Assembly: GCA_024742395.1 (NCBI GenBank)
Contig: JANSYO010000043.1
Coordinates: 1 to 37,675, forward strand
Source: Cytophagales bacterium
GTDB taxonomy: Bacteria; Bacteroidota; Bacteroidia; Cytophagales; Spirosomataceae
Length of the DNA stretch: 37,675 bases
Direction of reading: 5' to 3'
The notes below the pieces were generated by a model, which had not been told where the DNA came from, made no database searches, and saw only the letters and a list, made by a program, of their open reading frames with translations. Shown piece by piece: positions 24,619-33,760 of the stretch. The position numbers and the translations under genes are program-made. Positions within the stretch are counted from its first letter, which is position 1, and each line of letters opens with the position of its first letter.

Positions 24619-25527
24619 ATGTATGCATTATTCGCTTTAGTGTTTTTAGTCTTTGTGGTCATTTTAATGGCTGTGAAAGTAGTGCCTCAGCAAAGAGCCT
24701 ACATCGTGGAGCGTTTAGGGAAGTATCATTCAACTTTGCAGCCGGGCATAAATTTCGTTATACCTTTTTTAGACAGAATTGCTTATAAACATAGTTTAAA
24801 AGAGCAAGCTTATGATATTCATGAGCAGGTATGTATTACTAAAGATAATGTTCAGGTTCGGGTTGATGGCGTAATTTTCCTTCAGGTAATTGACCCGCAT
24901 AAGGCGTCCTATGGTATCAATGACTATGTTTTTGCGGTAACGCAATTGGCTCAAACCACCATGCGTTCTGAAATTGGAAAAATAGACCTTGACAAAACGT
25001 TCGTTGAGAGAATGGCTATTAATATGGCCGTAGTATCTGCCATTGATGAGGCGGCTATTGGTTGGGGTGTTAAGGTTCTTCGTTACGAAATAAAGAATAT
25101 CTCACCACCACAAACTGTGCTAATGGCTATGGAAAAGCAAATGCAGGCTGAGCGTGAAAAAAGAGCGGTTATTCTGGAGTCAGAAGGTAAGCAGCAGTCA
25201 GCTATAAACATGGCTGAAGGTCAAAAGAGAAGAGTTGTACTGGAGTCTGAAGCTCTGAAATTACAGCAGATAAATCAGGCAGAAGGTGAGGCTGCAGCCA
25301 TACTTTCTGTGGCTGATGCCACGGCAGAGAGTATCCGTAAAGTGGCACAGGCTATAGAAGAAAAAGGTGGATTAGAGGCCGTTCAGCTTCAGGTAGCAGA
25401 ACAGTATATCGAGCAGTTTGGAAAACTTGCCAAGGAATCAAATACTTTGATATTGCCTTCTAATCTTACGGATGTAGGCTCTATGATTGCTTCAGCAATG
25501 ACTGTAATTAAGAAAACCGAAAAGTAA
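24619..25527 (+). CDS. SPFH/band-7 family protein (slipin/paraslipin, QmcA-like)
   Basis: 302 residues. A single N-terminal membrane helix (MYALFALVFLVFVVILMAV) is followed by the SPFH domain (VPQQRAYIVERLGKYHSTLQPGINFVIPFLDRI), with the stomatin-type GWGVKVLRYEIKNISPP. A long coiled region of Ala/Glu/Lys/Gln follows (AEREKRAVILESEGKQQ). Such proteins oligomerise into membrane-associated rings that organise microdomains or control proteases. The NfeD gene begins 6 bp after its stop, the classic slipin-NfeD operon, which supports the assignment to the paraslipin branch. Confidence 0.94.
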   Translation: MYALFALVFLVFVVILMAVKVVPQQRAYIVERLGKYHSTLQPGINFVIPFLDRIAYKHSLKEQAYDIHEQVCITKDNVQVRVDGVIFLQVIDPHKASYGINDYVFAVTQLAQTTMRSEIGKIDLDKTFVERMAINMAVVSAIDEAAIGWGVKVLRYEIKNISPPQTVLMAMEKQMQAEREKRAVILESEGKQQSAINMAEGQKRRVVLESEALKLQQINQAEGEAAAILSVADATAESIRKVAQAIEEKGGLEAVQLQVAEQYIEQFGKLAKESNTLILPSNLTDVGSMIASAMTVIKKTEK

Positions 25528-25533
25528 AAAACT

Positions 25534-25965
25534 ATGGAATTATCAAATGTTGAAATCTGGGCCATATTGGGTGTTATCTTCCTGATTGCCGAAATCTTTG
25601 CCGTTTCGTTTTTCTTTATGTTCTTCGGATTGGGAGCATTAGCAACCACTATTTTAACGTACCTGGACATTACGCCTGATTTAGTTTCACAGGTTATTTC
25701 ATTCATCGCTGTCTCAGGGGGCTCCTTATTGTTATTTCGTAAGCAATTATTGGAGATGTTTAACAGAAAGGGCGAAACATATACTGAAATGGTGAATGAA
25801 AAAGCCAAAGTCTCCATGGATATTCCTCAAAATGGAGAAGGGAAGGTCTTCTACCGCGGAGCCGACTGGATAGCCGAAGCCTTAAATAAGGAGGCTATAA
25901 AGGCTGGTTCGCAAGTGCTTATTCGTAAGGTAGATGGCATAAAATTAATTGTGGAACCCGGTTAA
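25534..25965 (+). CDS. NfeD-family membrane protein (short form)
   Basis: 143 residues: two or three membrane helices at the N-terminus (VEIWAILGVIFLIAEIFAVSFFFMFFGLGALA), a linker, then a C-terminal OB-fold (GKVFYRGADWIAEAL ... GSQVLIRKVDGIKLIVEP). It lacks the ClpP-like protease domain of long NfeD proteins, so it is the short NfeD1b type that partners slipins. It starts 6 bp after the slipin gene. A strong terminator follows. Confidence 0.92.
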   Translation: MELSNVEIWAILGVIFLIAEIFAVSFFFMFFGLGALATTILTYLDITPDLVSQVISFIAVSGGSLLLFRKQLLEMFNRKGETYTEMVNEKAKVSMDIPQNGEGKVFYRGADWIAEALNKEAIKAGSQVLIRKVDGIKLIVEPG

Positions 25966-25985
25966 TCTTTAGAAAAGATGATTGA

Positions 25986-26018
25986 GTCGTCTGATTGTTT
26001 AATCAGGCGACTTTTTTG
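25986..26018 (+). terminator. Rho-independent terminator of the slipin-NfeD operon
   Basis: GTCGTCTGATT pairs with AATCAGGCGAC (one wobble) around a 4-base loop, followed by six T residues, 20 bases after the nfeD stop. Confidence 0.92.
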
Positions 26019-26062
26019 TTTTTAAATTCTCATATTCGTCTAAAATTCAACCTTATAAGATT

Positions 26063-26905
26063 ATGAAAAGACTCTTTCTTTTGATCATGCTTCCTTTGGC
26101 CTCATTGGCTCAAAAGGCCTCAAGTGTATATCATTTATGGGAGAACGGAGCCCCGGGTTTCGAGCATCTAAAGAATGAGAAAGAACAAGCTAAAGACTGG
26201 TGGGTGAAAAACGTTCACCATCCAAGTATTACCGCTTTTTTCCCAGCTGAGGGTACAGGTAATGGAACTGCCGTTCTGATTTTTCCAGGTGGTGGTCATA
26301 GGGAGCTGGTTTTTAATGCCGAAGGCAAAGATGCTGCTGAGTTTTTAAATCAATACGGTATAACTGCTTTTGTACTCAAATACAGACTGGCAAGAGAATC
26401 TGAATCGCCTTATCAGTTAGGAGTACATGCTAAAGAGGATGCCCAAAGGGCCATTAGGATGATAAGAGCCAATGCTACAGAGTGGAGACTAGATGTAGAC
26501 AAGATAGGAATAATGGGTTTCTCTGCCGGTGGAGAGGTAGCCCACTGGATGGCCTATGGAAATGGTATGGATGTGCTGAATCCCATAGATGAAACCGACA
26601 AGTTTAATGCTAAACCTAATTTTCAGATTTTAATTTACCCGGGCCCTTTAGGCGTGCCTGAAATTATTGATAAAACCGCCCCGCCCACTTTCTTATTAAC
26701 CGCAAATGATGATCCTTGCTGCTCAGAGCCAACCTTTCAGCTACTGAAAGCGTTTAGAAAAGCAGGAGTGCCGGTAGAAGCTCACTTTTTCAGTAAAGGA
26801 GGCCATGGTTTTAATATGGGGAAACGCAGCAGTTTGAAAACCCTGAGTAATTGGCCTGATAGACTGGGTGATTGGCTAATTGACACCGGATTAGGGAAAC
26901 AATAG
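26063..26905 (+). CDS. Secreted alpha/beta hydrolase (BD-FAE/acetyl-xylan-esterase-like)
   Basis: 280 residues with a signal peptide (MKRLFLLIMLPLASLAQ). The oxyanion loop region FPGGGHRELVF precedes the nucleophile elbow GFSAGGE (Ser154). An acidic residue in TANDDP (Asp216/217) and a histidine in GGHGF (His248) complete the triad. The family removes acetyl or similar esters, often from plant or algal polysaccharides. It shows close segmental similarity (GITAFVLKYRL, GIMGFSAGG, GGHGF) to the protein at 29127, so they are related by duplication. The substrate is not known. Confidence 0.85.
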   Translation: MKRLFLLIMLPLASLAQKASSVYHLWENGAPGFEHLKNEKEQAKDWWVKNVHHPSITAFFPAEGTGNGTAVLIFPGGGHRELVFNAEGKDAAEFLNQYGITAFVLKYRLARESESPYQLGVHAKEDAQRAIRMIRANATEWRLDVDKIGIMGFSAGGEVAHWMAYGNGMDVLNPIDETDKFNAKPNFQILIYPGPLGVPEIIDKTAPPTFLLTANDDPCCSEPTFQLLKAFRKAGVPVEAHFFSKGGHGFNMGKRSSLKTLSNWPDRLGDWLIDTGLGKQ

Positions 26906-26953
26906 AACTTTCTGCTTTCCAGATGGTGTTCCATTGCGTAGATACGGCAATAC

Positions 26954-26981
26954 TTGATTGAGTAAATCGTTTCTATTTTTG
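26954..26981 (+). promoter_or_regulatory. Promoter candidate for the PorE-like gene
   Basis: TTG (26954-26956), 17 bases, then TATTTTTG (26974-26981), a full match to TAnnTTTG. Transcription would start about 45 bases before the ATG at 27032. Confidence 0.6.
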
Positions 26982-27031
26982 ACAATTAAACCTAAATTGA
27001 GGCGGTATCTGAAAAGCCCAATTTCCCGAGA

Positions 27032-29074
27032 ATGAGAAAAAGCTATCCAACCTTAATATATCTTCTTTTATTGCTAGGTAGCAGTATAAGCTCTTTTGCA
27101 CAACTCCAATCGTACAAAAAAGGATTGGCAAGTTTTGAGAAAGGTTATTATGATCTGGCAGTAAATGACTTACTAAAAGTCAAAGAGATTGATCCTTCAC
27201 AACAAGCCAAACTGAGCTATACCATAGCTGAGTCTTATCGTTTGTCGAATCGTTGGATAGAGTCACTTTCCTATTATAAAGAGGCAATTGATTTAGGCAT
27301 AGACGATCCTGATGCGGTTTTTCATTATGCCTATGCTTTGAAAGTGAATGAGCAATACGACTTGGCTAAAGCCCAATTTGCGAAGTACATCAATCTAAAA
27401 ACAGACAATAAAGTTTACAACGAGTGGGCGAATCGTGAAATGAGTACTTTGCAAATTGTAGACTTAATTAAGGAAAAGGATGCAGAACTTAACTTTAGAA
27501 ACCTGAGAGAAATTAATACTGAGGGAGCCGAGTTTTCACCTTTCATTTATGATGGTCAATTGGTGTTCTCTGCCAGTAGAAAGGATAAATTGTATTCAAA
27601 TGGCTTACCATTTCTAGGTATCTACTCTGCCAAAGTGAACGCTGACCTTACTTCAATAGGTGAAGCCGGTTTGTTTAGTAAAAATATTTTTGACCCGGAA
27701 AGAAATGAAGGTACCCCTGCCTTTTCACCGGATGGTAAAACAGTGATTTTTGCCAGAAGTAATTCCGGCAAAAGAAAGGATTTGTCGCCGGATGTTGATT
27801 TGTACATCAGCAGAAAAGTGCCTGGAAGCGGATGGACAGAACCCATTCTTGTCTCTGCTTCAGATTCGGCGAGTTGGGACGGATGTCCGGCTTTTTCAGG
27901 AGATGGCAGAACTATCTATTTCTCCTCTACCAGACCTGGTGGTAGTGGTGGCATGGATCTTTACCGAGTGAATATGGATGCCAGTGGCAGATTTGGTAAT
28001 CCTACCAATATGGGAAAAACATTGAACACACCAGGAGATGAAATGTTTCCATATGTTTCTTCAGATGGGAAGCTCTATTTCGCTTCAGATGGGCACCCGG
28101 GTTTGGGTAAGTTAGACCTCTTTGTGGCAGAAAGAAGAGCCGGGAAAATCTCGGTAGAAAACTTAGGTTTGCCTTACAATTCGTCTATGGATGACTTCGG
28201 TCTGAGTATTGACGAAAATAAAAACATTTTCTTTTCTTCTAACAGGCGAGGTGGTGTAGGAGATGACGACATCTATTTTTATCAGGCTCCAAAAGAAGAA
28301 GTAGTTGCAGAAAATGTGGATCCGCTTAACCCCAAAAATGCGAAAGGTACGGATACAGACCTGGATAATCCTGAATTAAAAACTGTTAATTATTTCTTGA
28401 AAGGAGCGGTCATAGATAAAGAAGAGGGCTTTACTGTACCAGAAGCTAAAGTTGCCGTCTATAGAATTGAAGGAGGTTTTCAGGAATTAGAAACGGAGTT
28501 GGTAACAGATCCGGAGGGAACTTTTGGGCCCATCAGACTATCGGAAGATACGGATTACATGCTCATAGTAGAGAAGAAGGACTATCTGACTAAGCGTGAT
28601 GGATTTAGCATGTATGGCAGAAGTATTCCTCAAATTCTTTTAAGAAAACCAGTTACAGATACAACCTATACCACAGAGGTTGCTCTTGAAAAAGTTTTTG
28701 TGGGTAAAACTTTTGTACTTGAGAATATCTATTACGATCTCGATAAAGCTGATATCAGACAAGACGCCGCGGTAGAGCTGGATAAGCTGGTGCAGATTTT
28801 ATTGGATAACCCTGCCTTAAAAATAGAATTAGGATCTCACACAGATGTAAGAGGTACAGATATGTATAACCTTCGTTTATCGCAAAGAAGAGCCGATTCT
28901 GCAATAGAATACATTATAAGTAGGGGCATTGCCAGAGACAGGTTGGTGGCTCAAGGGTACGGAGAAACAGAACTGAAAATAGAAGGTGCCAAAACAGAAG
29001 AAGAACATCAGGTAAACAGGCGTACAGAGTTTAAGGTACTCTCTATGACAGAAAACCAAACACCAATAGAGTAG
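27032..29074 (+). CDS. PorE-like OmpA-family protein: TPR, beta-propeller, regulatory-like domain, OmpA
   Basis: 680 residues with a signal peptide (MRKSYPTLIYLLLLLGSSISSFAQ). Order: TPR-like helices (~25-150), five or so PD40/WD40-like propeller repeats (~168-418; FSPDGKTVIFARS, FSGDGRTIYFSSTRPGG), a carboxypeptidase-regulatory-like beta-sandwich (~450-540), then an OmpA C-terminal domain (~552-675; IYYDLDKADIR, GSHTDVRGTDMYNLRLSQRRAD). This is the architecture of PorE, the periplasmic peptidoglycan-anchoring component linked to T9SS. Several paralogs normally occur per Bacteroidota genome, so true PorE identity is not certain. It is monocistronic, with a terminator at 29099. Confidence 0.85.
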   Translation: MRKSYPTLIYLLLLLGSSISSFAQLQSYKKGLASFEKGYYDLAVNDLLKVKEIDPSQQAKLSYTIAESYRLSNRWIESLSYYKEAIDLGIDDPDAVFHYAYALKVNEQYDLAKAQFAKYINLKTDNKVYNEWANREMSTLQIVDLIKEKDAELNFRNLREINTEGAEFSPFIYDGQLVFSASRKDKLYSNGLPFLGIYSAKVNADLTSIGEAGLFSKNIFDPERNEGTPAFSPDGKTVIFARSNSGKRKDLSPDVDLYISRKVPGSGWTEPILVSASDSASWDGCPAFSGDGRTIYFSSTRPGGSGGMDLYRVNMDASGRFGNPTNMGKTLNTPGDEMFPYVSSDGKLYFASDGHPGLGKLDLFVAERRAGKISVENLGLPYNSSMDDFGLSIDENKNIFFSSNRRGGVGDDDIYFYQAPKEEVVAENVDPLNPKNAKGTDTDLDNPELKTVNYFLKGAVIDKEEGFTVPEAKVAVYRIEGGFQELETELVTDPEGTFGPIRLSEDTDYMLIVEKKDYLTKRDGFSMYGRSIPQILLRKPVTDTTYTTEVALEKVFVGKTFVLENIYYDLDKADIRQDAAVELDKLVQILLDNPALKIELGSHTDVRGTDMYNLRLSQRRADSAIEYIISRGIARDRLVAQGYGETELKIEGAKTEEEHQVNRRTEFKVLSMTENQTPIE

Positions 29075-29098
29075 GGCACAAGAAATTTTGAGTAATTT

Positions 29099-29126
29099 AG
29101 GGTTGAATACTTTCAACCCTTTTTTT
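29099..29126 (+). terminator. Hairpin terminator directly abutting the next gene's ATG
   Basis: AGGGTTGAA and TTCAACCCT form a perfect 9-bp stem with a 4-base loop, followed by a run of seven T (29120-29126). The next base is the A of the ATG at 29127. It ends the PorE-like transcript and may attenuate expression of the esterase gene. Confidence 0.85.
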
Positions 29127-30050
29127 ATGCATAAAATACTTTTTTACCTTATGGCGATAAGCCTGTTTTCAGTGAATGCTCAAGAGATTGTCACCTTATA
29201 CCCCGACGGCACACCTGGTCTGAAGCAAGATCATGGTCTTGCAGAAGCAGATGTGAGTGATAGAAATGACGGCATAGTTCGTCTTCGAAATGTGAGCGTG
29301 CCCACCTTAACTGTATATAAACCCTCTGCCAGGAAAAACACCGGAGCTTCAGTTATTATTTGTCCAGGTGGCGGATATCAAATACTAGCCTGGAATCATG
29401 AAGGAACCAATTTTGGAGAATGGTTTGCTGCTCGTGGCATTACGGCTTTTGTGTTAAAATACAGACTGCCTCAAGCCGATATGTTTACTGAAAAACAGAT
29501 AAGACCTTTGCAAGATGCACAACAGTCTTTCAGATATATCAGGAAAAATGCCAGAAAATATGACATAGATGTGAATAAAGTAGGCATCATGGGATTTTCT
29601 GCGGGTGGGCATCTGGCGGCCACGGCTTCTACACATTTCGGCACGCAGGTAGGCGAAATCGTTGATGAGAATCTTTCTGTCAGACCAGACTTTAGTCTGT
29701 TGATTTATCCAGTTGTGTCTTTTAATGATAAGTTTGGGCATAGTGGTTCACGAAAGAATCTGATTGGTCCTGAGCTGAAAATAGCTGATATGGACGAATA
29801 CTCGAATGAACTTCATGTAAGTGCCGATACTCCTCCGGCTTTTCTGGTGCATGCCAATGATGACGGAGTTTCAGCTGATAATAGCCTGGCCTATGTAAGT
29901 TCATTAAGAGAAAATAATGTAGAGGCCGAGCTTCATTTATATACAAAGGGTGGGCATGGATTTGGCCTGGCCACGAAAAAAGAGGGCCCCGTACAAACCT
30001 GGACACTCAGACTGGAGGAATGGTTAAAACAAATGGGATACATTAAGTAA
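29127..30050 (+). CDS. Secreted alpha/beta hydrolase (esterase), paralog of the one at 26063
   Basis: 307 residues from the ATG at 29127, which begins a signal peptide (MHKILFYLMAISLFSVNAQ). A TTG 39 bp upstream stays in frame but would put a terminator hairpin inside the gene. The opening ATLYPDGTPG-like segment (VTLYPDGTPGLKQDHG) and CPGGGYQILAW oxyanion region are typical of BD-FAE-like acetyl/feruloyl esterases. The nucleophile is in GFSAGGH (Ser158), the acid in HANDDG (Asp245/246) and the histidine in GGHGF (His277). It likely cleaves ester decorations from polysaccharides. No promoter is visible between it and the upstream terminator. Confidence 0.87.
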   Translation: MHKILFYLMAISLFSVNAQEIVTLYPDGTPGLKQDHGLAEADVSDRNDGIVRLRNVSVPTLTVYKPSARKNTGASVIICPGGGYQILAWNHEGTNFGEWFAARGITAFVLKYRLPQADMFTEKQIRPLQDAQQSFRYIRKNARKYDIDVNKVGIMGFSAGGHLAATASTHFGTQVGEIVDENLSVRPDFSLLIYPVVSFNDKFGHSGSRKNLIGPELKIADMDEYSNELHVSADTPPAFLVHANDDGVSADNSLAYVSSLRENNVEAELHLYTKGGHGFGLATKKEGPVQTWTLRLEEWLKQMGYIK

Positions 30051-30193
30051 TTGATTAAAAGGGGTATGGTATTTGCTTGCTATTTAGACATATGGAGTGA
30101 ATGCCATTTAATAAAAAAGAGATTTGGGGTTTCCTACTTTAGATAAGTATCTGTACTTTTAGATCAGGAAAACACTCAAACACATCAAATAGT

Positions 30194-31243
30194 ATGAAAA
30201 AAGTAATCTATACGTTGTCATTTGCTGTTTTAGCCGCTTCAGCATCGGCCCAAGTCGTAAGCTCTACGCAATTATACGTATCAGAAGGTGCGGTAATCAG
30301 CATGGGACAAGACTTTGAGAATAATGGAGAGTTGATCAACAAAGGTGATCTGCATCTTCGTCAGAACTTGAGAAATAACGGAGCCATCAGTTCTGAGGGT
30401 AATGTTGTTTTTGACGGTTATGCTAAGCAAAGCGTTAGCGGTACAAATGATGTTGTTTTATCTTCTGCTACTCTTGAAACAGATGTAGATCTTGAAACAG
30501 CACTGGTAATCAATAAAGAATTAAACTATAACCAAGGTATACTAAGATCTTCAGAAAAAAGTCCATTGGTTTTTGCTTCAAACGCAAAACATTATGGAGC
30601 GTCTGATTATTCTCACTCTGCCGGTGTGGTTACAAAGGTAGAAGCAGATCAGTTTGAGTTTCCACTTGGTGATGGTGTTAACTACAGAGGATTTAAGGCA
30701 AACAGCCAAAACAGAAGCAGTCTTTCTGCTGAGTATGTAGCTCAGAACCCTGTAGAGTTTTCCAAAGAATTAGCAAACGGTGTTGATTTTATCAATGATA
30801 GCGAGTATTGGGTTTTAAAGAGTAACAATGAGCAAGATGTGGCTGATGTGAAATTGATCAATACGTATGAAACAAATGTAGCTTACCTTAAGAAGGGAAC
30901 TTGGTCTCTTTCTGAAAATTCTTCTTTTGACAAAAAGGCTGGTTTAACAGAAGGTGTAAGATTTACTTCAGGTAGAGGCAAATTCATCAAAAAGGACATA
31001 GGAGTATGGCCTAACCCTACTCAAGGTGACTTTAACCTTAAATTAGCTGGTATGAATGACAGCGATTTAGTGAAAGTTGATGTAACTAATCAGGACGGTC
31101 GTGTAGTAATGAGACATGAAGGTAGAGTAAGTGACCTTAGAAAGGTTTATTCTTTGCCGCAAAACATGGTGACTACAGAGCTAACTGTAAGAGTAATCAA
31201 TGGTGACGAAGTACTTACAGAAAAGTTGATTCTTAACAGATAA
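30194..31243 (+). CDS. Secreted beta-rich T9SS cargo protein
   Basis: 349 residues with a signal peptide (MKKVIYTLSFAVLAASASAQ). The middle has repeated beta-strand patterns (ENNGELINKGDLHLRQNLRNNGAISSEGNVVF), like the 'absence of G' style adhesin-like rungs seen in Bacteroidota surface proteins. The last ~80 residues, from GVWPNPTQGDFNLKLAG to EKLILNR, are a T9SS type A sorting domain. The protein is thus exported and probably surface-attached. The function is unknown. It is monocistronic with a strong terminator. Confidence 0.82.
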   Translation: MKKVIYTLSFAVLAASASAQVVSSTQLYVSEGAVISMGQDFENNGELINKGDLHLRQNLRNNGAISSEGNVVFDGYAKQSVSGTNDVVLSSATLETDVDLETALVINKELNYNQGILRSSEKSPLVFASNAKHYGASDYSHSAGVVTKVEADQFEFPLGDGVNYRGFKANSQNRSSLSAEYVAQNPVEFSKELANGVDFINDSEYWVLKSNNEQDVADVKLINTYETNVAYLKKGTWSLSENSSFDKKAGLTEGVRFTSGRGKFIKKDIGVWPNPTQGDFNLKLAGMNDSDLVKVDVTNQDGRVVMRHEGRVSDLRKVYSLPQNMVTTELTVRVINGDEVLTEKLILNR

Positions 31244-31266
31244 GAATCGAATGACAATATTTTAAG

Positions 31267-31294
31267 AAGGGTACCCAAACGGGTGCCCTTTTTT
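31267..31294 (+). terminator. Rho-independent terminator after the T9SS cargo gene
   Basis: GGGTACCC pairs with GGGTGCCC (one wobble) around an AAAC loop, followed by six T, 25 bases after the stop. Confidence 0.92.
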
Positions 31295-31402
31295 AATTGT
31301 ATAAATCCAATATTTGACAGGTAAAAATTGCCTAATCGTCGATGTATATATAAATATTAGAAGAAATATACTTTTATTGCATGATAGCATTAAACTAACA
31401 AA

Positions 31403-33760
31403 ATGCGTACTTCATCAATAACTATTTTCTGTCTTTTTACTTTTCTTATTACTCAGGCTCAGATTAACCCTATTTACCTTTTAACAGGTAAAGTTGTGGA
31501 TGAGCGTGGCTCAGCTTTAGAGCAGGCCTCGGTGGTGATAAATCCTGGCAATCATATTTTGTTTACCAATGAGAAAGGTGTTTTTCGCATTGAGTTAAAT
31601 GAAGAGAACTATGAGTTGCAGTTCAATTATCTAAACGCAGCTCCGGTAATTGAAACCGTGAAGCTGAACAAAGATATAGATCTGAAAATCCAACTGGCTC
31701 TAACCGATCTTATGCTGGACGAAGTTTCTGTTAAAGCGAAGTCTTTAATAGATGTGAACTCCGCCTCTATGGGAAAATCTGTGGTAGATATTATCACCAT
31801 GAAAAAACAGCCTGCTTTCATGGGAGAGGTAGATGTCATCCGTTCTATATCAGCCCTTCCCGGGGTAATTACGGCAGGAGAGGGAGCCTCCGGCTTTTAT
31901 GTGCGAGGAGGCAGTGCTGATCAGAACCTGGTAACTATTGATGGAGCTCCGGTGTTTAACTCGGCCCATTTGTTTGGGTTTTTCTCAGTTTTTAATCCGG
32001 ATATACTTTCTAAATACACTTTGCATAGAAGTGGTATTTCTGCGAAATATGGTGGCAGAATCTCCTCCATTCTGGATGTTGAATTTAAAGATGGTTCTTC
32101 TGATAAATGGTCTTTCTACACGGGTGTCTCACCATTGACCTTAAAATTAGGTTTTGACGGACCCATTGGTAAGAAAACCACTTTCCTTTTGGCAGGAAGA
32201 GGGGCAAATCCAAGCTATTTGATGCGTTTGTTTAAAAATCCGGATGTAAAGGAGAGTAATAGCTATTTCTATGATGCCAATATGAAAATTAAGCATCAGC
32301 TGACTAAAAAAACTAATCTTTTATTTAGTAGTTATATCAGTAATGATGGTTTTAAATTTCCTTTTGATACCACCTATCAATACGGCAATAAAGTGGCCAG
32401 CTTAAAACTGAACCATAATTTCAACGACCACTTTTTTGGCTTTGCTACGGCTTCAAGAAGCTTCTATGCCACAAAAACAGAAGGTATAGCCCCAGAAGAA
32501 CAATTTGCGGTGAATTCATCAGTGAATTTTGATCAATTGAAGGTAGATTTCATGGATATCCGCTCCAATGGAAGTACTCGGGAGTTTGGTGCCGGTGTAG
32601 GAAAATACACCATAAATGCTGGTGAGTTGGAGGTATTCAGTTCTGCATCTAGTTACAATCCCTTTGCTTTAGAAAAAGAAATAGGGCAGGAATACCATGC
32701 TTACTTAAATCAGGAATGGACATTAAATGAAAAGATCTCACTTTTAGCAGGTTTGCGTTACAGTTTTTATCAAAAACTGGGACCAGGCATTACATATTAT
32801 TATGAAGAAGGGAAACCTAAATCGTATACAACAGTAACGGAGGCAGTGAATTATGAGCCCGGGGAGGTAGTGAAAACTTATCATGGTGCCGAGCCAAGAT
32901 TCTCATTTAAGTATTCACTGAATGAGCTTAGTTCAGTAAAAATAGGGCTGAACCGAATGAGACAATATACCCAATTGATTTCTAACACTTCAGCACTTAC
33001 ACCAACCGACGTATGGCGATTAAGCAGTGAATATATTAGACCACAGATCGCTGATCAGATTTCCCTGGGCTTTTTTAGAGTGGAGAAAGATGCCGGCTAT
33101 GAGTATAGTTTAGAGGTATACTATAAAGACCTTAAGAATGTAGTAGACTACAAAGACGGAGCTGAAATCTTGCTAAACCCAACACTGGAAGCAGATTTAC
33201 TTTTTGGCGATGGTTATGCTTATGGCTCTGAGGTATTCTTAAAAAAGAACTCCGGGAATACCACCGGTTGGATTAGTCTTAGCGTTTCCAGAGCTTTTAG
33301 AGTAATTAGTGGTGATTTCAGAGAAGAAACCATTAACGATGGAAAAGCTTATCCATCTAATTATGACAGGCCTATCAATCTGAATGTATTCCTGAATCAA
33401 CAGCTTGGCTTAAGCCCCTGGTCATTCTCGGCAAATTTTACTTACGGTTCTGGCCGACCAATAACCGCTTCGGACTCCTGGTTTAATGTTTATTCTTATA
33501 ACATTTATTCAAACTATCGTGGCAGAAATCAGCAAAGAATGCCCGATACTCATAGGTTGGATGTTTCGTTCTTAAGAAGAAATCCAACCACTAGTAAGAA
33601 GGTACAAACCGAATGGGGCATTTCTGTTTACAATGTCTATTTCAGACGAAATGCCTTTTCTACTCTTTTCAAAGATTTTTACGGAACTCCCCCTCAGGCC
33701 TACAGACTGGCCATTATTGGTGTAGCTGTTCCTTCACTCAACTTCAATCTTAAGTTCTGA
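31403..33760 (+). CDS. TonB-dependent outer-membrane receptor with carboxypeptidase-regulatory-like domain
   Basis: 785 residues with a signal peptide (MRTSSITIFCLFTFLITQAQ). A carboxypeptidase-regulatory-like domain (~27-100; LTGKVVDERGSALEQASVVI) is followed by the plug (~130-220; IRSISALPGVITAGEGASGFYVRGGSADQNLVTIDGAPV in segments). The rest is a 22-strand barrel pattern with alternating aromatic strands, ending in LNFNLKF, a typical terminal strand with a final Phe. It imports an unknown ligand with energy from TonB/ExbBD. The DUF4249 gene overlaps its stop by one base, a pairing frequent in Bacteroidota. No SusD partner is present. Confidence 0.94.
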   Translation: MRTSSITIFCLFTFLITQAQINPIYLLTGKVVDERGSALEQASVVINPGNHILFTNEKGVFRIELNEENYELQFNYLNAAPVIETVKLNKDIDLKIQLALTDLMLDEVSVKAKSLIDVNSASMGKSVVDIITMKKQPAFMGEVDVIRSISALPGVITAGEGASGFYVRGGSADQNLVTIDGAPVFNSAHLFGFFSVFNPDILSKYTLHRSGISAKYGGRISSILDVEFKDGSSDKWSFYTGVSPLTLKLGFDGPIGKKTTFLLAGRGANPSYLMRLFKNPDVKESNSYFYDANMKIKHQLTKKTNLLFSSYISNDGFKFPFDTTYQYGNKVASLKLNHNFNDHFFGFATASRSFYATKTEGIAPEEQFAVNSSVNFDQLKVDFMDIRSNGSTREFGAGVGKYTINAGELEVFSSASSYNPFALEKEIGQEYHAYLNQEWTLNEKISLLAGLRYSFYQKLGPGITYYYEEGKPKSYTTVTEAVNYEPGEVVKTYHGAEPRFSFKYSLNELSSVKIGLNRMRQYTQLISNTSALTPTDVWRLSSEYIRPQIADQISLGFFRVEKDAGYEYSLEVYYKDLKNVVDYKDGAEILLNPTLEADLLFGDGYAYGSEVFLKKNSGNTTGWISLSVSRAFRVISGDFREETINDGKAYPSNYDRPINLNVFLNQQLGLSPWSFSANFTYGSGRPITASDSWFNVYSYNIYSNYRGRNQQRMPDTHRLDVSFLRRNPTTSKKVQTEWGISVYNVYFRRNAFSTLFKDFYGTPPQAYRLAIIGVAVPSLNFNLKF

